This document shows, piece by piece, positions 1 to 5,430 of a stretch of DNA of 5,744 bases. The DNA comes from Solirubrobacteraceae bacterium. Lineage in GTDB: Bacteria; Actinomycetota; Thermoleophilia; Solirubrobacterales; Solirubrobacteraceae. The stretch covers positions 1-5,744 of the forward strand of contig JASHYF010000421.1 in the NCBI GenBank assembly GCA_030043235.1, written 5' to 3'. The translations under genes and the position numbers were made by a program. The notes below the pieces were generated by a model. It did not search any database. It worked only from the letters and a program-made list of their open reading frames with translations, and was not told the origin of the DNA. Positions within the stretch are counted from its first letter, which is position 1. Every line of letters starts with the position of its first letter.

Positions 1-629
1 GTCGCCCAGCCGATCAGGCCGGCGAGCTCCGAGTCGAGCGTCGCGCGCGGCAGGTAGTGGGAGGGCTCGAGCGCGAGCGGGGCCACGGTCACGTCGGCGT
101 TCACCTTGGCCGCGCGCAGCGCCGCGGCGACATGCGGCGAGTTCACCAGCAGCCAGCGCGTGCGCCTGCGCGCCCGCAGCTCGCCGCGCAGCAGCTCGAT
201 CGACTGCCGGCCGCTCGCGCGCAGGGGGTTCCAGACGCGCGGGTCGCGTCGCGTCAGGCAGTGCAGCTGCACGAGCGCCGGCCGGTCGACCAGCTCGATG
301 CCCGCCGCCGCCTCCGCCTCGACGAAGTGCACGACGTCGGCCTCCCGCGCGAGCGTCCGCAGGCGCTCGGCGAAGGGAGCGCTCCTCAGCCGGCCCAGCG
401 GGCGCAGGAGCCGGTCGCGGCGACTCCGCGCGAGCGTGCGCTCGGGCATGCGCACCATCTCGACCGGCAGGCGGCCGGGGGGCGTCGGCGCTTCGGGCGA
501 GCCCTGCGGGCACAGCAGCCTGCACTCGACCCCGAGCGCGCTGAGCCCGTCGAGCAGGGCGACAGCGCAGCGCGCCGCGGCTCCGCCCTCCAGCGCGGGA
601 GGGCGATCCATCACGACCAGGGCACGCAA
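1..629 (-). CDS. GT4-type (GT-B fold) glycosyltransferase, N-terminal part, truncated by window edge
   Basis: Reading the minus strand from TTG 629 gives 209 uninterrupted residues that run off the left edge. The start MRALVVMDRPPALEGG is the usual first beta strand and glycine-rich loop (G15-G16) of a GT-B nucleotide-sugar glycosyltransferase, followed by a helix ARCAVALLDGLSALG and the strand VECRLLCP. Later come DVVHFVEAEAAAG, PALVQLHCLTRRD and LLVNSPHVAAAL, typical of the acceptor-binding domain. The last visible residues, LAGLIGWA, look like the first strand of the C-terminal donor-binding domain, so about half the protein is present. Expected role: cytosolic transfer of a sugar to a growing glycan; the substrate cannot be told. 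TTG 629 was chosen because it places the first strand at residue 2. GTG 614 and ATG 611 fall inside that strand, and the open frame also continues upstream through GTG 650. It is divergent from the flippase gene. Fold assignment is fairly secure; the exact start is not. Confidence 0.8.
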   Translation of the reverse strand, partial: MRALVVMDRPPALEGGAAARCAVALLDGLSALGVECRLLCPQGSPEAPTPPGRLPVEMVRMPERTLARSRRDRLLRPLGRLRSAPFAERLRTLAREADVVHFVEAEAAAGIELVDRPALVQLHCLTRRDPRVWNPLRASGRQSIELLRGELRARRRTRWLLVNSPHVAAALRAAKVNADVTVAPLALEPSHYLPRATLDSELAGLIGWA

Positions 630-650
630 TGCTGCGAGAGTATGACGCAC
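627..650. promoter_or_regulatory. Compact divergent start region with possible leaderless promoters
   Basis: Only 12 bases (630-641) separate TTG 629 of the minus-strand glycosyltransferase from ATG 642 of the flippase. On the minus strand, TACTCT at 642-637 fits an actinobacterial -10 hexamer (TANNNT) and lies 7 bases before the TTG. On the plus strand, AATGCT at 628-633 is a weaker -10 candidate 8 bases before ATG 642. No convincing -35 box is seen for either. With so little room, transcription would have to be leaderless or nearly so, or initiate inside the opposite gene. This is inference from spacing and a short motif only. Confidence 0.25.
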
Positions 651-2132
651 ATGGTCGCGAGCACCAGGGAGCTCACGCGGGGACTCTTCGGGCGGGGCGC
701 GGCGGGCGATGCGGCGGCGGCCGGGGGCAGGCACATCGCGCTCAACATCCTCGCCCAGTTCGCCGCCCGCGCGATCGTGATGGCGATGACGATCGTCACG
801 GCGTCGCTGATGGCGCGCACGCTCGAGCCGACGGGCTACGGCGTGTGGAACGGAGCGTCCAGCTACGTGGGGCTGTTCAGCGTGCTGACCGACCTCGGCT
901 TCACGATCGTCGCCACCCAGCGCATGGCGGCCGAACCCGAGCGGGAGGCGGAATGGCTGGGAGCGCTCGTGGGAGTGCGCCTGGCGATGGCGCTGGCGGT
1001 GTTCGTGCTGTGTGCCGCGTCCATCCCGCTGCTGCTGAGCGACGCGCACCATGCGCACCTGGTCGCCCTGATCCTGAACCTCGGAACGCTGTGGGCGGGG
1101 ACCACGGCCGTGATGACGGTCTTCCAGACGCGCCTGCGGGGCGGGCTGGTGCTGTCGTTCACCGTGCTCCAAGGCTTCCTGTGGCTCGTCGCGGTCGTGG
1201 CGCTCGCCGTCGCCAGCGCCTCCGTGGTCGCTTTCGCCGTGGCCAACACGACCGTGGTGGCGATCGCGTGCGCGCTGCAGGTCGCCTTCGGCCGCAGGAA
1301 CGCGAGCATCGCCTGGAGAGCCGGCCTGCGGCTGTGGCGCGAGCTCATGCGCCGGGCCTTGCCGCTGGGCCTCGCGAGCGTGCTGATCACGATCTACTTC
1401 CAGGTCGACTCGGTCCTCCTGCTCGGGATCGCCGGAGCCAGGGAAGCGGGCATCTACGGCGCCGCCTACGGCTTCTTGGGACCGCTGCTGTTTCTCCCCG
1501 CCGCCGTGATGTCGTCTTTCTTCCCGGTGCTCTCGGCGGTGCTGCGGCCAGACCCCGGACGTGCGCGCCAGCTGGTGCAGGCCTGCGCTGATTTGATGGG
1601 CGTGATCGGCTTGCCGGTCCTCGCCGGCGCCATCGCCCTCTGCGGGCCGCTCGTGCACCTCATCTTCGGTTCGACCTTCGCACATGCCGCCGGGCTGCTG
1701 CCGATCCTGATGATCGCCTTCGTGTCCATGTGCTTCGGAACGCTCGCCGGCTTCCTCACGCCCCTTTTGGACCTGCAGTGGCGCCTCGCGCTGTACTCGG
1801 GGATCGGCGCGGCGGCCAACGTGGCGCTCAACCTGCTGCTGATCCCCAGCTATGGCTCGTACGGCTCGGCCTGGGCGACCGTGGCGACCGAGCTGCTCAC
1901 GCTGACGCTCGTGGGGAGCACCGCCCTGCGGAGGCTGAGGATGAGGCTGCTGCCGTGGAAGGTGCTGCGCACCGCAGCGCTGGCGGCGGGGATGACCGGC
2001 GTGATGATTCTCACCCGCGGCCTCGGGCTGATCCCGGCCGGGCTCCTGGGCGTGCTCGTGTACGCGGCCGGCCTGCTCGCCCTACGCATCGTGCGCCCGC
2101 GCGAGCTGCAGGCCTTCAGGGCGGGCGCGTGA
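642..2132 (+). CDS. Polysaccharide (O-antigen/lipid-linked glycan) flippase, Wzx/PST family of the MVF superfamily
   Basis: This 496-residue, highly hydrophobic protein has about 12-14 predicted membrane segments by eye, the usual size and topology for PST/Wzx exporters, which move lipid-linked oligosaccharides across the cytoplasmic membrane. Recognisable landmarks are the first helix with SLMARTLEPTGYGVW (E62-G67 matches the family's conserved G-x-x-x-Y-G turn), YFQVDSVLLLG from residue 252 (the aspartate-containing helix at the start of the second half), EAGIYGAAYGF, and NLLLIPSYGSYGSAWAT at 397-413, the family's characteristic N-x-x-L-I-P-x-x-G-x-x-G-A-A motif. The open frame continues upstream to 57, but that part is antisense to the glycosyltransferase and is proline/arginine-rich rather than membrane-like. 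ATG 642 is preceded by GAGAG too close to act as a normal ribosome site; ATG 651 (493 aa) is the alternative. It is followed closely by the glycosyltransferase-deacetylase gene, probably in one operon. Family is secure; the glycan exported is unknown. Confidence 0.92.
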   Translation: MTHMVASTRELTRGLFGRGAAGDAAAAGGRHIALNILAQFAARAIVMAMTIVTASLMARTLEPTGYGVWNGASSYVGLFSVLTDLGFTIVATQRMAAEPEREAEWLGALVGVRLAMALAVFVLCAASIPLLLSDAHHAHLVALILNLGTLWAGTTAVMTVFQTRLRGGLVLSFTVLQGFLWLVAVVALAVASASVVAFAVANTTVVAIACALQVAFGRRNASIAWRAGLRLWRELMRRALPLGLASVLITIYFQVDSVLLLGIAGAREAGIYGAAYGFLGPLLFLPAAVMSSFFPVLSAVLRPDPGRARQLVQACADLMGVIGLPVLAGAIALCGPLVHLIFGSTFAHAAGLLPILMIAFVSMCFGTLAGFLTPLLDLQWRLALYSGIGAAANVALNLLLIPSYGSYGSAWATVATELLTLTLVGSTALRRLRMRLLPWKVLRTAALAAGMTGVMILTRGLGLIPAGLLGVLVYAAGLLALRIVRPRELQAFRAGA

Positions 2133-2166
2133 GCGGCGCGCGGTGCATGTCCGCGAGCCTCCCCGG

Positions 2167-4215
2167 ATGAGCGCGCGCCGGCGCCTGTTCGTGTCGAGCT
2201 TCGCGCCCGTCCTCGGCGGCGGGCGGGCGCTGCGCACATACACATGCATCCGAGCGCTTGCGACGCTCGGTCCGGTGGACCTCGCCTACGTGACGCACGA
2301 GAGCGACGAGCCCTCGCCGGAGTATCAGGCGATCGAGGGCATCGCCTTCCACAAGATCGACTCGTCCCGGGGTCCGCGGCGGGCGGCCGTATACGTGTCC
2401 AAGCGCCTGCAGGGGATCCCCGCGTCGTGCTGCCGCGGCACCAGCCCGGAGCTGATCGAGATCGCCGAGCGGCTCGCCCGTGCGCCGCAGCGCGGGCAGG
2501 TGATCGTCGGCGACATGAACGCGGCGTGCGGGCTGATGCCGCTGGCCGCCACGCGGCCGGTGGTCTACAACGCGCACAACATCGAGTCCGAATACCTGCG
2601 CGGGCGCCCCGGCCAGCGCGCCCTCTGGCGCATGGCCATGCGTCGCTACGAGTCGCGCCTGCTGGCGCTCGCCGACGAGTCGTGGATGGTCAGCCGCGGC
2701 GACATGCGCACGGCGCACGCGCTCGTGCCGAGCGCCCGGCTGCGCTACGTGCCGAACGTGGTCGACGTCTCGGCGATCGCGCCGCCGCCCCGCGGGCGGG
2801 GCGCCCGCGAGGACGGCACGAGCGCCTCGCGACTGCTGATGATCGGCGACTTCAAGTACCGCCCGAACGTGTCGGGCCTCGACTTTCTCGTGCGCGCGGT
2901 GCTTCCGCTCGTGTGGCGTTCGCTGCCCGACGTGGTGCTCACGGTCGTCGGCCGCGGGCTGGAGGCATGGCGCTCCCCGGACGCGCGCATCGCGGTGACG
3001 GGGTTCGTCGAGCAGCTCGCCCCCATGTACGCGTCCGCCGACTGCGTGGTCGTCCCGCTGACCGAAGGCGCCGGCACGCCGTTGAAGTTCGTGGAGGCGC
3101 TCGCCTACGGCATGCCGATCGTCGCCACCCCGCTCGCGGCCAAAGGCCTCGAGGTCAGCGCCGGGGTCCACTACCGCGAGGGGGAAGGCGCGTCAGCTTT
3201 CGCGCACGCAGTGATCGAGGTGCTGCGCGACGGAGACGCGGGCATGGGCGCGCAGGCGCGCAAGCTGGCCGAGCGCGAGTACTCGATCGAGGCGCTCGCC
3301 GAGCGCCTCGCGCGCGCGCGCGCCGACGGGGCGGGGCTGGATCCGGGGCTGGCGACGCCGGAGCATGCAAGCGGGTACGCGCGCCGGCAAGAACAGCCCC
3401 CGATTCGCCCGAGCGCGCCGCTGCGCTGGCTCGTGCACGCGACCGGCACGGGCCTGGGGCGACGCTACCCGTTCGTGCTCTGCTACCACGGCGTGAGCGC
3501 CGTCGCGCCCAGCGCCGATCCGAGCGGGATCTTCGTCAGCCGGGCGCTGTTCGAGCGCCACCTGGAGGTGATCGCCGAGAGCCGCTACGAGCTCCTGACG
3601 GTGGGCGAGCTGTGGGCCAGCATGCAGCGCCATGCCGAGCGCGCCACGGGCGTGGGTTCGATCTCCTTCGACGACGGCCTCGTCAGGACCGTGCGCGACG
3701 CGCTTCCCCTGCTGCTCGAGCGCGGGCTGCGCTGCTCGGTGTTCATCCCCACGGGACTCATGGGTCAACCTCATCCCGACATCAGCGGAGAGCTGATCGT
3801 CAGCCCCGATGAGGTGCGCGAGCTCGCTGCCGCGGGCGTGGAGGTCGGAGCCCACAGCGTCGACCACGTGCGCCTGAGCAGCCTGAGCTACGAGGAGGCC
3901 CTCGAGCAGATGCGCCGCAGCCGCGCGACGCTCGAGGACCTGCTGGGCAGGCCCGTCACGGTCATGGCCTACCCCTTTGGCGCCTTCAACGCGCGGACGA
4001 TGCGCGCGGCCGGGGAGGCCGGCTATGAGGTCGCGTGCGCTTGCTCTGGACCCGGACCGTGGCGAGCGCTGAGCCTGCCGCGCGAGCCGATCTACGCGAC
4101 CGCCACCCCGCTGCGCCTGCGACTGAAGATGGCCGGCCTGTACGGGCCGGCGTACGCGCTGGTCGGCGAGCGCGGCCCGCTGCGGTGGCTGCACAGGCAT
4201 CGCATCAGGGCGTGA
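2167..4215 (+). CDS. Bifunctional protein: GT4 glycosyltransferase fused to NodB-type polysaccharide deacetylase
   Basis: This 682-residue protein has two domains in one frame. Residues about 4-390 form a GT-B glycosyltransferase: RRLFVSSFAPVLGGGRAL at the N-terminus, YNAHNIESEY at 134-143, RLLMIGDFKYRPN opening the donor domain, and EGAGTPLKFVEALAYG from 300 (E300 and E310; the GxGTxLKxxEA form of the sugar-nucleotide site). After a polar linker of roughly 30-40 residues comes a NodB domain, about 430-650: VLCYHGVS (H441), SFDDG with D502-D503, HSVDH with metal ligands H563 and H567, and YPFG at 602-605. No signal peptide or membrane helix is seen, so both activities should be cytosolic. The likely job is adding an N-acetylated sugar to a lipid-linked glycan and N-deacetylating it; the pairing of steps is inferred. 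ATG 2167 puts the first strand right after the start. GTG 2143 would add eight residues and lie 10 bases after the flippase stop. Neither start has a clear ribosome site. The stop codon lies inside a repeat. Confidence 0.9.
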   Translation: MSARRRLFVSSFAPVLGGGRALRTYTCIRALATLGPVDLAYVTHESDEPSPEYQAIEGIAFHKIDSSRGPRRAAVYVSKRLQGIPASCCRGTSPELIEIAERLARAPQRGQVIVGDMNAACGLMPLAATRPVVYNAHNIESEYLRGRPGQRALWRMAMRRYESRLLALADESWMVSRGDMRTAHALVPSARLRYVPNVVDVSAIAPPPRGRGAREDGTSASRLLMIGDFKYRPNVSGLDFLVRAVLPLVWRSLPDVVLTVVGRGLEAWRSPDARIAVTGFVEQLAPMYASADCVVVPLTEGAGTPLKFVEALAYGMPIVATPLAAKGLEVSAGVHYREGEGASAFAHAVIEVLRDGDAGMGAQARKLAEREYSIEALAERLARARADGAGLDPGLATPEHASGYARRQEQPPIRPSAPLRWLVHATGTGLGRRYPFVLCYHGVSAVAPSADPSGIFVSRALFERHLEVIAESRYELLTVGELWASMQRHAERATGVGSISFDDGLVRTVRDALPLLLERGLRCSVFIPTGLMGQPHPDISGELIVSPDEVRELAAAGVEVGAHSVDHVRLSSLSYEEALEQMRRSRATLEDLLGRPVTVMAYPFGAFNARTMRAAGEAGYEVACACSGPGPWRALSLPREPIYATATPLRLRLKMAGLYGPAYALVGERGPLRWLHRHRIRA

Positions 4216-4228
4216 GCGCCGGCAGGCG
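4188..4228. repeat. Repeat copy A (stop-containing junction repeat)
   Basis: This is the first of three related copies. By hand alignment, 4188-4227 matches 5337-5376 at 34 of 40 positions, and 4203-4228 matches 5405-5430 at 24 of 26. The core is TCAGGGCGTGAGCG. The plus-strand TGA (4213-4215) is the stop of the glycosyltransferase-deacetylase gene; the TCA (4205-4207) is a minus-strand stop in the reading RLPALTP-stop, almost the same as the true C-terminus of the hydrolase near 5407 (RLPTLTP-stop). Copy A matches copy B on its left side and copy C on its right, as a junction product or parent sequence would. Confidence 0.7.
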
Positions 4229-4240
4229 GGACGCTCGCGT

Positions 4241-4370
4241 TGCTCTGGAAGGCTTCAGCGAACGCCAGCCGCTGGCCGTGCTCCGGCGCGTCCTCTGCCT
4301 CGTAGTCCGCACCGAACATGAGGTGGTAGACGAGCAGCTGAGACCGACCGCGAAGTGGCAGCGACCGTCG
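4241..4370 (-). pseudogene. Relic of a DUF899 (thioredoxin-like) family gene
   Basis: The minus strand encodes RRSLPL then GRSQLLVYHLMFGADYEA (4349-4296), nearly identical to the strand-plus-turn signature of DUF899 proteins (predicted dithiol-disulfide oxidoreductases; typical form GRSQLLVYHFMFGPDY). Only this core is recognisable. The upstream N-terminal region, which should contain a long charged helix, is absent because the methyltransferase gene begins there. The cysteine-bearing segment expected just after the FGPDY motif is missing or replaced by EDAPEHGQRLAFAEAF, whose origin I do not recognise. An intact family member is roughly 200 or more residues, whereas here at most about 45 codons remain, with no suitable start or family C-terminus. 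The frame then runs antisense into the glycosyltransferase-deacetylase gene. I read it as a decayed fragment left by deletion or insertion. Family recognition is from memory of the motif; limits of the relic are approximate. Confidence 0.6.
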
Positions 4371-4400
4371 GCCTCTCCACGTCTCCCCGGGAGCCGCGGT

Positions 4401-4406
4401 TATCGT
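4401..4406 (+). promoter_or_regulatory. Candidate -10 element for the methyltransferase gene
   Basis: TATCGT fits the TANNNT -10 consensus and lies 8 bases before ATG 4415. The intervening GGGCGGAG abuts the ATG too closely for normal Shine-Dalgarno use. The arrangement would suit a leaderless transcript starting at or near the ATG, a common mode in actinobacteria. No -35 box is convincing. It implies that the methyltransferase is transcribed separately from the operon upstream. Confidence 0.35.
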
Positions 4407-4414
4407 GGGCGGAG

Positions 4415-5320
4415 ATGGCCCGGCCGAGACCCTCGAGCGAGCGTTTCGTGCGCACGGTGCGCGAGGTCACCGACGAGCAGCTGGCGCACTCCGACCACCA
4501 TCCCCATGGCGGCTACACGCCGCTGGCGTTCCGCCACTACGTACGCCGGCGCGCGCTGCTCGCGGCGCTCGAGCCGCTCAGCTTCGAGACAGCGCTCGAC
4601 GTGGGCTGCTCGGAAGCGTTCTTCACCAACGCGGTTGCGCAGCGCTTCGGGGCCGAGGTCTGGGGGGTGGACCTGTCGACCACCGCGCTCGCGAAGGCCC
4701 GCCGAAGGTACGCCTTGCGGCTCGCCGGCGCCGACGCGACGCGACTGCCGTTCCCCGACGGAGCGTTCGACCTGGTCTTCTCGACCGAGGTCATCGAGCA
4801 CGTGCTCGAGCCGGAGCGGATGGTGGCTGAGCTGCGCCGGGTCTCACGCGGAACGGTGCTCGTGACGACGCCAGTCAGCCAGCGCCCGGACGAGCACGCT
4901 CCGGATCTGGAGCTCCGCGACGTCGGCCACGTCAACAACTTCGATCGCGAGACGGTGAACGCGCTGTTCGGCCCGGCAGCCGAGCTCGGCAGCTTCCGCT
5001 GCAATCTCACCCTCGCGCTGATCGTCGCTTGTGGCCGCTACCTGCCGCACCCGGCAAGGGAGCGTTTCTATGGCCTCGATCACTACGTGTCGCAGCGTTG
5101 GGGCGCTCCCGACCGCCACCTGAAGGCGCTGCGTAACCGAGATTGGTTGATCATCGTGCCGGGAGCAGGCGATGGCACGGGAGCGCCCCGCTGGGTGTGC
5201 CCCAGCTGCAGGGGAGCCCTCCGTACAGAGTCCGCCTCGCTCGTGTGCGAAAGCTGCGGGAACCGCTACGCCGTCAAAGACGAGATCCCCGACCTGTTCG
5301 AGGTCGCCGGGCCAGCATGA
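4415..5320 (+). CDS. SAM-dependent class I methyltransferase with C-terminal Trm112-like zinc ribbon
   Basis: The 301-residue protein begins with a short helical region, then a Rossmann-fold methyltransferase: motif I ALDVGCSEAFF (60-70), the ribose-binding acidic residue in VWGVDLS (D86), ADATRLPFPDGAFDLVFSTEVIEH (106-129), which holds motif II/III and the Methyltransf_11-type EVIEH, and VLVTTPVSQRPDEHAPD further on. The C-terminal 40 residues form a separate zinc ribbon, C262-x2-C265 and C278-x2-C281, followed by YAVKDEIPDLF, the hallmark ending of Trm112/YcaR-like domains. In eukaryotes and archaea Trm112 is a separate small activator of several methyltransferases, so this fusion may carry its own stabilising partner. 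The substrate is unknown; by neighbourhood a glycan or a small metabolite is possible, but nothing in the sequence decides. Motif I has SEA where a glycine-rich G-x-G is usual. ATG 4415 was chosen; the frame opens upstream at GTG 4355, but that stretch is antisense to the DUF899 relic. Confidence 0.87.
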   Translation: MARPRPSSERFVRTVREVTDEQLAHSDHHPHGGYTPLAFRHYVRRRALLAALEPLSFETALDVGCSEAFFTNAVAQRFGAEVWGVDLSTTALAKARRRYALRLAGADATRLPFPDGAFDLVFSTEVIEHVLEPERMVAELRRVSRGTVLVTTPVSQRPDEHAPDLELRDVGHVNNFDRETVNALFGPAAELGSFRCNLTLALIVACGRYLPHPARERFYGLDHYVSQRWGAPDRHLKALRNRDWLIIVPGAGDGTGAPRWVCPSCRGALRTESASLVCESCGNRYAVKDEIPDLFEVAGPA

Positions 5321-5336
5321 CAGCGCGCGCTCGGGC

Positions 5337-5376
5337 GCTGCGCGGGCATCGCGTCAGGGCGTGAGCGTCCTCAGGC
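5337..5376. repeat. Repeat copy B (stop-containing junction repeat)
   Basis: The second copy lies just after the methyltransferase. Its core GCGTCAGGGCGTGAGCGTC (5351-5369) is identical to that of copy C, and 5350-5376 matches 5403-5429 at 25 of 27 positions by hand. Its left part matches the end of the glycosyltransferase-deacetylase gene: the 15-codon frame from ATG 5317, which overlaps the methyltransferase stop as ATGA, ends GHRVRA-stop, against RHRIRA-stop at 4215. The copy therefore looks like a transplanted gene end rather than a small gene. A partial fourth copy, GCGTCAAGGCGTC, sits at 5381-5393. Confidence 0.65.
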
Positions 5377-5402
5377 CACCGCGTCAAGGCGTCGCCCGAC
5401 CA

Positions 5403-5430
5403 CGCGTCAGGGCGTGAGCGTCGGCAGGCG
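5403..5430. repeat. Repeat copy C, overlapping the 3' end of the hydrolase gene
   Basis: The third copy is 24/26 identical to copy A and 25/27 to copy B by hand count. On the minus strand its TCA at 5407-5409 is the stop codon of the hydrolase and its right half encodes the last residues RLPTLTP. Copies A and C lie about 1.2 kb apart in the same orientation and flank the DUF899 relic and the methyltransferase. The 11-base core GGCGTGAGCGT occurs once more inside the hydrolase gene near 5492-5502 (encoding part of HTLTPLW), which may be chance. Confidence 0.65.

Noticed and set aside
57..641. N-terminal extension of the flippase reading frame
   Set aside because: It is antisense to the glycosyltransferase, is rich in arginine, proline and glutamine, and lacks membrane character; the conserved flippase begins only after 642.
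2116..3171. Long minus-strand open frame opposite the glycosyltransferase domain
   Set aside because: Long antisense frames are expected at this GC content. Its translation is low-complexity (R, A, H, G) without domain motifs, while the plus strand has clear catalytic motifs.
3309..3322. Run of alternating CG as a possible Z-DNA or regulatory site
   Set aside because: It encodes ordinary Ala/Arg codons at the end of the glycosyltransferase domain and is expected from base composition.
3360..3440. Internal start making the deacetylase a separate gene
   Set aside because: The frame is continuous, no ribosome site or well-placed start precedes the NodB domain, and the linker is of natural length for a fusion.
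3193..4200. Long minus-strand open frame opposite the deacetylase domain
   Set aside because: Same reason: a compositional shadow of the NodB-coding frame, no recognisable fold.
4035..4865. Plus-strand open frame overlapping the deacetylase and methyltransferase genes
   Set aside because: It overlaps two well-supported genes in another frame and has a repetitive S/R/T-rich translation typical of a frame shadow.
5317..5364. 15-codon frame (MTARARALRGHRVRA) overlapping the methyltransferase stop as ATGA
   Set aside because: The ATGA overlap suggests coupling, but the sequence is explained by repeat copy B, which resembles the end of the deacetylase gene. It is too short and basic to support as a gene.
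5321..5406. Intrinsic terminator between the convergent genes
   Set aside because: No stable stem followed by a T-run was found on either strand; only weak pairing around the TCA/TGA dyad.
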